Source: Rhododendron vialii (taxonomy: Eukaryota; Streptophyta; Magnoliopsida; Ericales; Ericaceae). Taken from it: a DNA stretch of 64,000 nucleotides. Under the pieces are notes generated by a model. The model was not told the origin of the DNA. It saw nothing but the letters and a program-made list of their open reading frames with translations, and made no database searches. The stretch covers positions 27,988,501 through 28,052,500 of the forward strand of contig NC_080559.1 in the NCBI RefSeq assembly GCF_030253575.1, written 5' to 3'. The translations under genes were made by a program, and so were the position numbers. Below are positions 44,580 through 56,500 of this stretch, piece after piece. Each line of letters opens with the position of its first letter. Position 1 is the stretch's first letter.

Positions 44580-47247
44580 GATCTTGGGCCCTATTTTTAC
44601 CCCGTCGGAATATTTTCTGTTTTCCCAAAGTGACCCTCATTTGTGGTAGTAATAGCGTGTCAGCCAACTGACTTTTTCGTTGGTAGGAAAAGAAATTTGG
44701 GCTAAATTTCACTTCCATTCCCTCAACCATCGAATTTCTCCCTACTTCGTCCATTATCTATATATCAAAACCAACTGAGCCCTTATAGCTCGTTTGGATG
44801 GTGAGAAAGGGGGACGGCCAATCAAAGTACTTTTTTTTTTTGTACTTTTCTAATTTCTCACCAAATATTCAAATCAAATGAGTGATATCACAAGAAACCA
44901 TAACCATTTCCTTTCTCTTCTCATGAAACTCCTCCGTTCAAAGAGGTTGATAACGCTTTGTTTGGAAAATAAGAAAAGAATGGAAAAAGAAGAGAAATTT
45001 TAAAAATTTACCTTTCTTTTGTTTGGGTTGAGAGAGAAGAGAAAGGAAAATGCTAAAATAGAGTCGTAAGAAAAAGTAAAAATTTTCCTTTCTTATCTTA
45101 CATTTTTCCTCATAATTATTTTATCTTCTCTTCCCTCACTTTTCTCAAGTTCCAAATAGAGCATAAAACTTTCCAAATCGATACCCATTTAGGTGATGTT
45201 CCACTTTCTCTTAATGTTCTGTTTCTTTTGTCCAAAAAGTAGGCTTGTTCCAGATCTCAGCAGCTTTCTTTTTTTCAAAAATGTTCGAGTGAAATGACAA
45301 TACTGCGTCAAAGAAGAGGGAGGGTGTGTGAAGAAGTTGAATTGATAGGAGGGGTATTATGGTCATTACGACAATGATCTTTTTAAAAATGAAGAACTTT
45401 TTAAGGGAAAGTGGAGTGGATTTTCTTTTTTGTTACTGTTCATTACTGAAAAATGAACTTTGGAAAACAGAAGCAAATCTGGAACAACATCTTAGTCTAA
45501 ATATGGGTTTCTAGTCTATTTAATGGATGATCACTGCGAATGTTCCGTTACCAATGTCAATATTGAAGCTCATTGTTGTCATTTCGATTGGGTAGTTAAT
45601 GGGAAAAAAAATTGTCACAAACGATGAGGTGCATATATACATGATATATGTGAACATGGGGCTAAGCAAAAAGCTACTATTTTTTTTTCGTAATACGATT
45701 AAGAGCATTTTTTTTATGTAAATACAAAAAAACAACCAAGCGAAAGAAGATTGTACTAGAAATATGGATTTTCTGATAAGTAGTTATTTAATTAAGAATG
45801 ACAGTTTCTTTGATACTTTTACAGAAAAAAACAGTGGCTTTCATCGAGTAAATACACAGGAAATCCAAAATTAGACTAGGTGAATATCAATTTGGAAAAG
45901 GACTGAATAGGTTTAATCGATAGATTCAAGGCGAGTTAGACAATAGTAATCGAATAGTTAAGGGGATAACAGCGAAGTTTTGGGATTCGATAACGGTCAG
46001 GAGGGTAAAATGGGGAATTAAAGCGTGAAAGTGAGGAGAATAGAGAGAGAAAACCGAAGAATTCGAGAGTTTTGCAATTGGGGATTGCCAGAGCAGAGAG
46101 AGAGAGAGAGAGAAGCAGCTTGTAGGAGCTCTACAATTTCCCCCAAAATCCACAATAGCCATTTGCACGCTTCTGCGCCCAGAGTACGAATTCTCTCTCC
46201 TCTCTACCTTTTTATTTTCCGACGCTATTCGTTTATTGCTCTACTCTGTACGATCTTTGATCATTGTTTCTTGATCTGTGTATTTTATTCACTTGATTCT
46301 TTCAAGTGCCTGATGTTAAAAATGAACTGGGTAGATGATTTCGTGATGTTGTGATCGTGGGTCATCGTTTTTCCGTTTAATCATAGCTGAGATCTCGAAT
46401 ATATCTAGTTTCCGTGTTCCTTTTTGACCTTTTATTTAATCGGGATTGGGTGCGATTGCGTGTTTGTTTACTTACTCATTCAATTCTGTTAATTGGGTAT
46501 TGTTGGGAAGTTTCATGGGTTGCCGGTAAGAGGTGATGAGAAGCACCTTTGACTGGAGAGTATGAGTGTTATTTGGTTGATCAGACATGCCCTATCTATT
46601 TGACTGTTACATGCTGGCCAATTTTCATGTACTGAATTCTTAGAAAGGAGGTTTATAGTTATGGAATAGGAACACCGATGTAGCTGCAATTTGGTTAAGA
46701 GAACACTAGATTGTAGTTTGGACACCATTGTTTCCTTTTTCTTTGTCTTTTTTTGGTGAGTGACGCCACTGTTTCTTGTTTCCCTCTTTGTTGATAACCA
46801 ATGGATTCTCATTGCAGTGTTCACCAACTTGGTACCTTATTATTCACCGAAAAATGGTGTTTATTGGAAAGGAGAAAGTTTGTTGTGCACATTGCTACTG
46901 AATATGGTTCATCAATGGTGCTTTACAACTTATCTCTTTCTTGATGTTTCACTATTTGTGTATACTTTTTATCAGACTTGAAACTCTATACATAGAACCA
47001 CACACACTGTGATTGTGATGTCTTTTGTAAGTTAAATGCAGAATTTGAATCTAAATTCAGTTGCTAGTTGTCAACGTGGTGTCAGAAAGAATCTTGTCAT
47101 CAAATTGAACCTTTTAAGATTTTGAATGATGGTAGAACTTGGAACTATGACCCCGGTAGAGAGAAAAGTTGGAACATCTGGATTTTTTTTCCAGATAGTA
47201 CTGTTTGTCATAGATGCTGATCGCTTCGTTTGTATGCTTTTCTCCAG
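44580..47247. other. Region between the divergent I-2 and ARFRP1 genes
   Basis: This holds both promoters and the first leader exon of the ARFRP1 gene, whose borders I could not fix; a GA run at about 46092-46112 is probably within it. MITE-like pieces with TTTGTTTGGAAA/TTCCAAATAGAGC ends lie near 44960-45170. No other coding region recognised. Confidence 0.45.
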
Positions 47248-47259
47248 AATATTGGGATT

Positions 47260-47316
47260 ATGAGCATTAGGTGAATATAGTCAGAAGATATGGCGGGAGG
47301 TTCTTCTTCCGCTTGA
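47260..47316 (+). promoter_or_regulatory. Two short upstream ORFs in the ARFRP1 leader
   Basis: A leader exon appears to begin at 47248 after TTCTCCAG. It contains ATG AGC ATT AGG TGA (47260-47274, 4 codons) and an ATG at 47290 reading MAGGSSSA then TGA at 47314-47316. Both precede the main ATG at 47359 and could lower translation or make it responsive to initiation conditions; this is inferred. Confidence 0.55.
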
Positions 47317-47358
47317 AGGTCTCAAAGAACAGATTAAAGATAGACACATCATTTAGAG

Positions 47359-50293
47359 ATGTTTTCATTATTTTATGGACTTTGGAAGTATATATTCAGC
47401 AAGACGGAGTTTCATGTTCTTATTCTCGGAATTGACAAGGCTGGGAAAACGGTAAGATGTCTACTACTTTTTTGCTGTTTCATTTCCTCTCATAGTTCAT
47501 AAAATGCTAACTCAACCTTGGAGTGGCAAATCTGGTTCATTTCCTCTCTTTTTTTTCCAATTATCTATGTCTATGTCTATCTCCTTTTGTCTTGTATAGG
47601 CATGTTATGATTGTTATCACATTAGCGATTCCAATGTCAGGAAAAATATCTGTTTTGACCGTCTATTGAGTCTGTCTTAACCAACAGCATGGACATTCCA
47701 TCACTTTTATCTTGGCTCTTATTCTAGTCCAGTAGTTGTTAATAACTGAATTCAAGGAGTTAATATCAACTTTTATTAATTATAAATAAAAAGCAGAAGT
47801 TTGTCAAAAGAGATATATTTTGTCTGATTTTTTCTCTCTCCATTCTTTTAGACTTTACTGGAGAAGTTGAAAGCACATTACTCAAACCTGGAAGGCCTGC
47901 CTCCTGATAGAATAGTTCCCACTGTGGGGCTAAACATTGGGCGGGTAGAAGTGTTAAATTCAAAGCTAGTGTTCTGGGACCTGGGAGGTCAGGTATGTGA
48001 CATATTCCTACAAATAATGGTTAATTGTTGATCGTAATTGACATAGGAGGATACTTTCCTACTAGTTTCCCAAAATAATATTTTGTATCTCTATGACATT
48101 CCTAGGAGCCATTTCCCGATCTGCTTATTTATGTCATCTCTTGTGTTGTTGCTTTTTAGTTAAAGAAAATGGTTTGAGATCTAAGCAAATTGGGGTCGAC
48201 ATGAAAATAATACCAACATGTAATAACATCAGGGTTTTTCTTTAGTTTGTTTTTATGACATGGAAGCAGTACAAAGGTCAATAGAACTGTACGCATTCCC
48301 TTAAAAAGGTGTGTACGATATACAAGATATGCCCAAAGTGGTTTTGGATATACCAATTCAGGAAGTCACATCCCAATTTGGTAATATGGTGTGTGGAATG
48401 GAAGTACTTTAGCTCAATGTTGAGTTGGTAATGACTAATGACGTGAAGTTGTGGTAGGGTAAAGTGGTATTTGGTTATGTTCAAATCAGGTGATGCCAGG
48501 CTTGTTTACAGACCAGACTTTTATCTTGACGACTCAAAGTTGTGTGGTTATAAGTTATAACTAAATTAGTTTTGGTGCTGAGAAAGAAAAAAATTGTATA
48601 CGTAATTAGAATGGGAATGTGTGCTACTATTTTGCTCTACTGGAAAGGTTTTCTAGTTAAAGACAGACAGCTAACGGTAAGAGGGTTCTTTTTCAGGCTT
48701 AATGTAAATTGTTAGATACTTGTAGAAATCTAATTGACATTTTCCGTTTCAAGGCTCGGTGTTTTAAGATCTGTGGAATGAGGTCTATATGTCAATATTT
48801 ACAACGAGATTTTGAGATTTTGCAAGATGAAACAAAACAAAAAGTGACAGATGGGAATTTAGCTAGACCTGCACTGTATAAATATCTAATAGAAAGCTGG
48901 CTTCAATTTGTACATTTGAGGCAAGCCTTTGAGTATTTTGGTCATTGATGCAAAACCTTTATTCCGTCAGCTTGGTCTTCGCTCGATCTGGGAAAAGTAT
49001 TATGAAGAAGCACATGCTGTGGTATTTGTCGTCGATGCTGCCTGCCCATCGCGTTTTGAAGATTCAAAATCTGCACTAGGTATCTATCTTAGCTACTTTA
49101 TTACCTTTGTTGTAATTGATGTGAAGTTGTAACCTTATAGTGTAATGCTTCAGTAATAATGTAAATTTGGTTCTCAGAAAAGGTCCTTCGGCATGAGGAT
49201 CTGCGAGGAGCCCCTCTTTTGATATTAGCAAACAAGCAGGTGAGCAAGCTTTTGCTTTATTACCTTCTCCAATGTAGCTCTAGTTGTACATTAATGTTGC
49301 CCCTTTAACCCATAAGATAGGCATGAATCAGGTTTATAGAAATTACTCATGAACCCAAATACATACTATAAACACGAGGGAAACATTTATAGTCGATTTC
49401 TGAGAGGACATTGTAAATCAGGATACTGAAGATTCTTCATTTATTTGGAAAGATATTACAGTATTTGTTAGACACTTCTCAACCCAACCTCCCTCCCGTC
49501 TCTTCCATGTGGATTTACTCTTTCGTATCTTAAGATGATCATGTTTTGTTGTAGATGGCTATTATTCATATTTTTCAACATCTTTCTTAAATTTGTTGGA
49601 CTTCTTATATGCTGATTTCTTGTCGCCCCGAATCAGCTTTTGATACTGATAGGAAGAATAGATCGTTTTCTGGAGGATTCATTTTGGTTCTCTGGATAGC
49701 AAGGGATATGGAGGAGTGACAAACAAACAATTTTATGATGATTAAAAGAGTTTCGTATTCTTGGTTTTGCCTTACGACCCAAAAAGTTTTAACTTTCTTG
49801 CATCTTTTTGCGTTTGGATTTTGGTAGTCAGCTTACTCATGGATATATCGGTTTGATGCCAGGATCTTGCCGATGCTGTATCAGCTGAAGAACTTGCTCG
49901 ATATCTAGACCTTAAGAAATTGGATGAAAGGGCTTACACATTTGAAGGTGTTTCGGCTTATGATGGGTGAGTATGTATCTTTTGAATCATGAATGTCAAT
50001 CCTCTGCTATTACAAGGTGATGGTGTATCTATTCAACAACAACAAAAGGATGGTATGGAAGAAATTTGGAATCACAGAACCATTCTGGAAACATGTTGCC
50101 CGTGGGTTCCGGGTTTTCATCTTTTTCTCCATCTGATGTGAAGTCAAATGTAATAAAGCTAAAAAATGAAAGCCATGTTTTGGGATGTCATTGCAGGACG
50201 GGAATTAAAGAAAGCGTGGATTGGCTTGTCGAGGTTATGGAGAGAAGCAAGAGAACAGAAATGCTGAGAGTCCGTGCTGGCGTACCCGCGTAG
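47359..50293 (+). CDS. ARLB1: ADP-ribosylation factor-related protein 1 (ARFRP1/ARLB1) small GTPase, 6 coding exons
   Basis: Exons 47359-47451, 47852-47992, 48971-49079, 49178-49239, 49863-49966, 50197-50293; 606 nt, 201 residues. G-box motifs in order: P-loop GIDKAGKT (near residues 24-31), switch I IVPTVGLNIG, switch II WDLGGQ, ANKQD (guanine base) and the later VSAYDG in the place of the SAK motif. There is no N-terminal Gly2, so myristoylation as in ARF1 is not expected; the start MFSLFYGLWKYIFSKTEF is instead that of ARFRP1, which is acetylated and brought to the trans-Golgi network with SYS1. It recruits ARL1 and supports Golgi tethering and sorting. The residue after WDLGGQ is Leu where Pro or Thr is usual. 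Length matches the family. Confidence 0.94.
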
Positions 50294-50712
50294 CAAACTC
50301 AGGATCTGCATAGAGGAGATTATATCATTATAATTTGGATTTTTTTTTTTGCTTTTGTAACTTTTGTACTTAGATTATGGTTCAACATAACCTACACGTT
50401 TGGACTTGATCACCAATTGGTTTCAAGCTCACAGTTTATGCCTCTGTATTGGTTTCTTATTGGTTCAACTGGATATGATTTTATTTTGAGAAATAGTTGA
50501 TTCTTGAGTGACAAATCTGTTTAATTCATGGTTCGCTTTGTCGGATTGGGTAAAAAACCTAGTATGGAACTGTGAGGAAAGTTGTCATTACCTAATAAAC
50601 ATATCTTTGGAATTCTTACATGGTGGAGAGTGCTCAACTTTTTCACCCAAAACTTCCAAACTGTACAATTGAGAAAGAAGCACAGAGGGAGCTTCCATGA
50701 GGCGAAACAAGA

Positions 50713-50846
50713 TAAAAATCAAGGTTCCAATTCTTTAGAAAAGTCCTCTCGCGAGTGGCATATCTGTTATTCAATTTCCTAAAAATCAAGGTTCCAATTC
50801 TTTAGGAAAGTCCTCTCGTGAGTGGCATCTCCGTTATTCAATTTCC
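50713..50846. repeat. 67-bp tandem repeat, two copies
   Basis: AAAAATCAAGGTTCCAATTC starts at 50714 and 50781; the two 67-bp units differ at only about four positions. It lies between the convergent 3' ends of ARFRP1 and CTF8. Confidence 0.9.
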
Positions 50847-51246
50847 TTGCAATTCTGGAAAATGTATCTAAAAATGAAATGTTAAACAGTCGGCACATGT
50901 CGCCAAAAAATAAGACTACCGAAAAGAAGAGCAAAATAGTCAGGCCTACCAAATGAAATAGTAACACTTTTTGAAAAGAGATTAAAGAAACCATGAAAAG
51001 TCGAATGCTTGGATACATAGTGGCCAACTAGAGTTTATATAGCGCAGGAAACACAGAATTTAAAAGGCCAAAAACGCAATGGCATTGGAATTGAGTTTGC
51101 CATCTAAGAACATCCAGCTACTTCAAATGTTTGTCATAATGGAATTGATGTTGAGTTTTTCATCCCAAGAACATCCAGATTCTTCAAATCATTTGTCTCA
51201 ATCTCTTCAAGTTCCTAAATAGTACTGCCGAAGAGTTTTAAGCTAG

Positions 51247-52635
51247 TCAGTTTGGCACAAGCGAACCTGGAGCACTGGCTTTTTCCTTCACGAAAGGCTG
51301 TGGTCCTGCAAAGGGAAGAAACGTTCGAGTTTACATGTTTATTTCAATATAGAATGGATCACCTAACGAGGGTGAATAAAAAGCTGTTACAGTAAAACAG
51401 TGACCGCAACAAACTGCAACTTGCACCAGTTGACCACAATGAACAAGTGAATGAGTCGTGGAGTCGTGCACTTTTTGGTTTAAACAATTTATCTAGTGGC
51501 CATATCTCCACAATTCTGCCAAACCAATGCATATTGAGCTGTAAGACTACAAAGCATTACTCCTTTGTCCACCAAACATTAGACGCACGGGAGCCCGACG
51601 GTACTGAATACTGGATCTACAATTTACAAGTATCATCAAATGCAGCCAAAGAAAGTGTTTCTGAATCATTATCAGTCCATTTTAACAATCAAAGGAGTAT
51701 TTGCAGATCTCATGTTTCCAATTCCACTGCTCAAAAGGTCATGGCCTAACAAAGACGAAAATTCTAATGGAATTTGAGTGAGTGATGGTGGGAAGTGACT
51801 TCTTTTTCCTCTCTCCATTCACCTTCTTCGCATATGTTTCTTATTTGTGCTATAGACAACATGGGAAATCTCAGCAACATTACTTAAAAATCAAGATCTA
51901 AGGTCATTACCCAGCTCCTAAGTCAAATTATCCTCCAACAGAACACGTTACTCCCACTCTCAAGCCTCGCTATGCGCTTACCCTCTCAATCCTAGCAATC
52001 ACGAATTTTTGAAATTTGAGATGTTTTCGGATTTCACACTCTCCCTTCCACTCACGCATTATGTGACGTAGCCCCGCTCACATATATTGGATAATATCAA
52101 CGTTTTGGCATGGCAAAGCACATGAAATTGGGTAGATTCAAAAGTAAAGGCAAAAGCACAAAAGGGATTAGAATCTTACTGGAAATTAGGGCCTTGGGTC
52201 TGGTCTTGAACAGAATTCGCTGTCGAATGATCCCAATAACTTCAAGCTCCACCTTTGATGACTGTTCGTGCTCAACGTTCTCCGCATCCGAGTCCCTCGT
52301 TTTCTTCAATACAAGCAACGGCTTCTTCAGGGGAATTTTGGATCCGGTCAATTCATGGTATCCAACGGTGAAAGTATAGGTCTCCTGCGTAACAAATGCG
52401 ATGGAAACAAGAATGAGCAAAAGGAAACTGAAGTGGTAAAAGGTGTAAAGAAAGATTGGATGGATGGAGTTAAAAGAGAGAGTACCTGAGAAGAAGGGCG
52501 GCATAGTTGACCGATTTCGAGGTTTTGGAGACGGTTTTGGAAGGCGGGCTGGGGTTCGATTACGCCTTGCAGCTCGACGATCGCCCATTCTGGACAGTTA
52601 TGTTCCCCGCAATTGCACTTCACCCGAATATGCAT
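51247..52635 (-). CDS. CTF8: Chromosome transmission fidelity protein 8 (CTF8) homolog, 3 exons
   Basis: Minus-strand exons 52635-52486, 52384-52180 and 51305-51247; 414 nt, 137 residues. Motifs: MHIRVKCNCGEHNCPEWAIV, ELQGVIEPQP, LCRPSSQ, then ETYTFTVGYHELTGSKIPLK, LLVLKK, ELEVIGIIRQRILFKTRPKA. With CTF18 and DCC1, CTF8 forms the alternative RFC clamp loader that loads PCNA and supports sister-chromatid cohesion. The short last exon (tail ending SLVPN) was placed from a clear acceptor (TTTGCAG) that keeps the frame. A frame starting at 52588 is an out-of-frame shadow of exon 1 joined to true exon 2. GA repeats stand two bases before the ATG. Confidence 0.9.
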
Positions 52636-52637
52636 TA

Positions 52638-52661
52638 CTCTCTCTCTCTCTCTCTCTCTCT
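52638..52661. repeat. (GA)n/(CT)n microsatellite directly before the CTF8 ATG
   Basis: About 12-13 dinucleotides, GA on the coding strand, immediately next to the start codon. Confidence 0.9.
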
Positions 52662-52789
52662 CTCAAGAAGTTCGAGAGATTAGGGCAGAATCCGGAAAGG
52701 GAATCGAGGTGTGTACTGAACTTGAATTTGGCGGCAAAATCTGAGTGCCCTCTTCGTCCAAAGGGAAAAGTTGCACAATGAGCAGTGCT

Positions 52790-53572
52790 AGTTTTTTTTT
52801 TTTTTTTTTTAATCAAAGCATCGATACGGTTAAGATGATTTTTATTGAAAACAATCAAAAAATATCAAAACCTACAAGAGAAAATCTTTTTGACTCTCGT
52901 GAATAGTTGTTTACGGAGCTAATCGCGACTGTCAATCCAGATGTTAATGAAATTTTTCCAGAAAAGAGTTCTAACACTTCAACTTTTCCCAAAAAGTTTC
53001 ACTAAAATTCGAACCGTTCAAAATACTTTTGAACGATCGCGATAGGCTGCTGCTGTAAATAACTTGTTCACGGCGGAACCGTGAATAAGTTTCTCTCAAC
53101 CTACAAATGATAGGTTGTAATTATTTTCTATCGGTCCCGGACGAAATAAATAATGTTCGTCCACATTTTTAGTAGATGAACAAAATCATACTACTATTTC
53201 GTGAGCGAGCTTTTAAGGGATGTATATTATAGACTTTTCCTTCACTTTATAGTTATCGGTGTTTCTATCTATCGTCAGAAGAAAATGGATAGGTAGATTG
53301 TAATGGGTGAAATGATAACAAAGTGGTCCAAATCATGATAACAAAGTGGTCCAAATCATAACAAGCTTATGAAGTAAGCAGTAAGAACAGCTTGTGAAGT
53401 ATGATGGACACTGCGCGAAAATACACCACCAGCTCGCCTGAAATCCAACACGAATCACCCAGTTGGTCAATTAAATGCTACGATAAAAATGAAGACTACT
53501 CTACAACATGAGAGAGAACAATTAGCTGCAGTGCGGACAACACTTCTTCGAAGTTGTCTGCAGATGAATCTC
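52790..53572. other. Spacer between CTF8 promoter and MBD 3' end
   Basis: No gene seen. A fragment near 53205-53242 (GGGATGTATATTATAGACTTTTCC) resembles the right end of the MITE at 35826-36118. The part near 53.4-53.57 kb is probably the 3' UTR of the MBD gene. Confidence 0.4.
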
Positions 53573-56500
53573 TTATCCACGGATTGTCTTTCTTTGGAGC
53601 TCGTCGCTTCTTTCTTCGCAATGAGGATGAATGCCAGCATCACCTGAATTACGTAACCCCACATTTGAAATCTCCGAGCCTTTATCCTGCATTGTTTCCG
53701 ATGAGGAGGTGAGTGGGCACTCTAAAATACCGAAATCATCGACCACTGGAATTGCACCGGTGAGAGTCTTCACTGCAAAGTCAATGCACGGGTCTCCCCA
53801 TGAATCTCCAAAAGGCCATTTGACCGAGGACCCTGGATTCTCCTCGGCCTGATACTCATCTTCTATAGGAATCGCATCCGTGAGAGTTTTAATGGCAAAC
53901 TCGATGCACGGATCTGTCCACAAATCCTTCAAAGAGAAGCTGAGAGGTGATCCTCCATGCTCCTCATCTGCTTTTATATCATCACCCTTATCCTCCGGGG
54001 CTCTCTTCTCAACACACTTTTCTGGAGGAGCTGAGTCTAGCAAATTCTCAGCTTTACCGGTTTCTGCCTCATCTACCAGTCTGGCTGAAACTCGATGAGT
54101 TCTGTTATTCGTTTTCAGCTCTGCTATTGGGCCGACTTCAATTCCAGCAAGTCGTTTTGAAGCACGACGTGGCAAGTCAGGCTTTTCTCTGTTATTCTTT
54201 TCACTAGCCCGAAGTGGTAATCTCTTGTTTTCAGGATTTTCCACCCCATTTTCTGCTAGATTTTCTGAAACTTCCCCAACTACAGCCTTAGGATCACTCT
54301 TCTCTCGAGGCAAGTCAGGCTTTTCTCTGTTATTCTTTTCGCTAGCCCAAAGTTGTAATCTCTTGTTTCCTGGATTTTCCACCCCATTTTCTGCTAGATT
54401 TTCTGAAACTGCCCCAACTACAGCCTTAGGATCACTCTTCTCACGAGGCAAGTCGGGCTTTTCTCTGTTATTCTTTTCGCTAGCCCGAAGTTGTAATCTC
54501 TTGTTTCCTGGATTTTCCACCCCATTTTCTGCCAGATTTTCTGAAACTACCCCAACTACAGCCTTAGGATCACTCCTCTCTCTTCTCTTCGAATCCGAAG
54601 CTTTTGAAAGGTTGAAACAAATCATTGTAGTTCCTTGCTCACCTGCAGAGATCAGAAGCAAGGTCCTAATATCATCTAAGAGTAGAGATTATAAACCAAG
54701 TTAACCAACCCAAACTATCATGTTAATACTTTGTTTGGAACTAGGATAAAGTTATGTCGGCTCAAATTCAGAAAACTCATGACGTCACAAGAGACTTAAC
54801 TAAGTGACTATGTTTTGTTGTTTTCAGCAAGGTTGTGCATGTCAAATGTTTAGAGAAGAGGCATTTTTGTTATACTTGAATTGTGCTTTTGTTCTACAAA
54901 ATAGTAGGATTTCTAGTATTGATTAGACTACACACATATAACGCCACCCAAAACACAGAAAAAAAATGATGGCAAGATGAACAATAAAACCAAGAAGATG
55001 GTTTAAATCGTAGTTTCACCCAGGCGTATGCCATCACCTGTACAGATTTCAAAGGTTTGGTCGTCCTTCAATACCCCAACCACCTTTGAGCTCCGATTCC
55101 TGGTCATCGGTTCATTTGCTCGGCTGTCTGCTAAGTTGAGTTGCTCAGCTACAGCAGGTGACTAAGAGACGTAAAAAACCATGAGACGAAAAGAAGTGTC
55201 AGACAACTCACCCAACAATAGGTTATGTTCAAGGCTTCAAGTTAAAACTGATTCAACACAAAATAACGTAATTGCCCTGACGAAAGGGAAACCAATCATG
55301 AGAGCCGCCATGGCACACCAAAACGTAGCGAAAGAGATGCAATAATGAAAACGGCTTGGGGAAGAGGAAGCACTGCGAAGAGGATATATATGACACAATA
55401 AGTTGAATGTCAATTCTCACGGTTTGAGATTGTCTTGACAGTCAGAAATCTTAAGCATCTGTAAGACAGGAATAGGAAATCAAGAGATGCAACTGAATCT
55501 GAAGTCCCCCGAAAAATCTAAGTTCCATCCCCTTCTAACATTTCGTGGAACCATCAAAATCAGTTGTGTGGACAAATAATGGTTCTCCATTTCAGGTAGT
55601 AGCAAAGTAGCCAAGAGGTTACCACATATGTTCCGTGGAGGGCCTGGAGGCAGTAACATTGAATGCAAAGGAGAGAAGTGGAATGCAAACAAGGGGAAAA
55701 AATGCAAACAAAGGACTTGAACCAAAACCTCCCATAAATCACATCACTAATACTATGTGCCATCACCAATTGTCAACAAATATTAAGTTTCAATCCAGCA
55801 ACTTGTTAGGGGTAGGTTTTAGCTTGCAACTTTCTTATTATTAGTAATAAGATGGTTTAGAACCCTCTCTCTCTCTCTTTTCTAATACTTAAAATAACAA
55901 GGTTAGCTTCCCTTCCTTCATCTGGCGCGTAGGAGCGCACTTTTGCATTCCCCTTAACAAGGGAGTGCAATGGATGGGGATCCCCGTATTTAGAAATGGG
56001 CCCAACAATGTACATAAAATTATTCAACCCAACCATCTTGGAAGGTGGGTCCAATTACTGTAGTTACCAAAGAAAATAATTTGGAACTGAAAGCAAAACA
56101 AGTAGAAAGACAAAGGAAGAACTTAGGGACAACAGATATGTATAAATCATTATCTACAAAATTCACCTGATTTGGGAATCGAAGATGATGCAAGCAAGGG
56201 AAAACAGAACCAAGCAATTTTTGGGAGGACTGCAGTGATACATTTTCCAGAGAATATTTGAAGGTGCTTGAGAAAAAGTCTCAAGAGGATGAAGATAAAG
56301 CCACAGAAGAACAAGCCCAAGTATTGGGTACTTCTAGTTCTGACTCATACTCATTTTTTGATTACATTAACTCGTCATGGAGGTAACCCTCCTACCACGA
56401 TCTTGTCAACTACAAACTAGACTGGTCCAACAATCAGAGCTTCAACATAAAACATACGATATGTAGCAGTACGAAAAAAGCCATTCCGATATGTAGCAGT

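Noticed and set aside
52097-52588. 163-codon frame starting MGDRRAARRN
   Set aside because: It reads through CTF8 intron 1 and joins an out-of-frame part of exon 1; the spliced 137-residue product has the CTF8 motifs.
53947-54704. Plus-strand frame with FSGFSTPFSARFSET repeats
   Set aside because: Antisense translation of the 138-bp repeat in the MBD gene; the minus strand fits the exon structure and the conserved tail.
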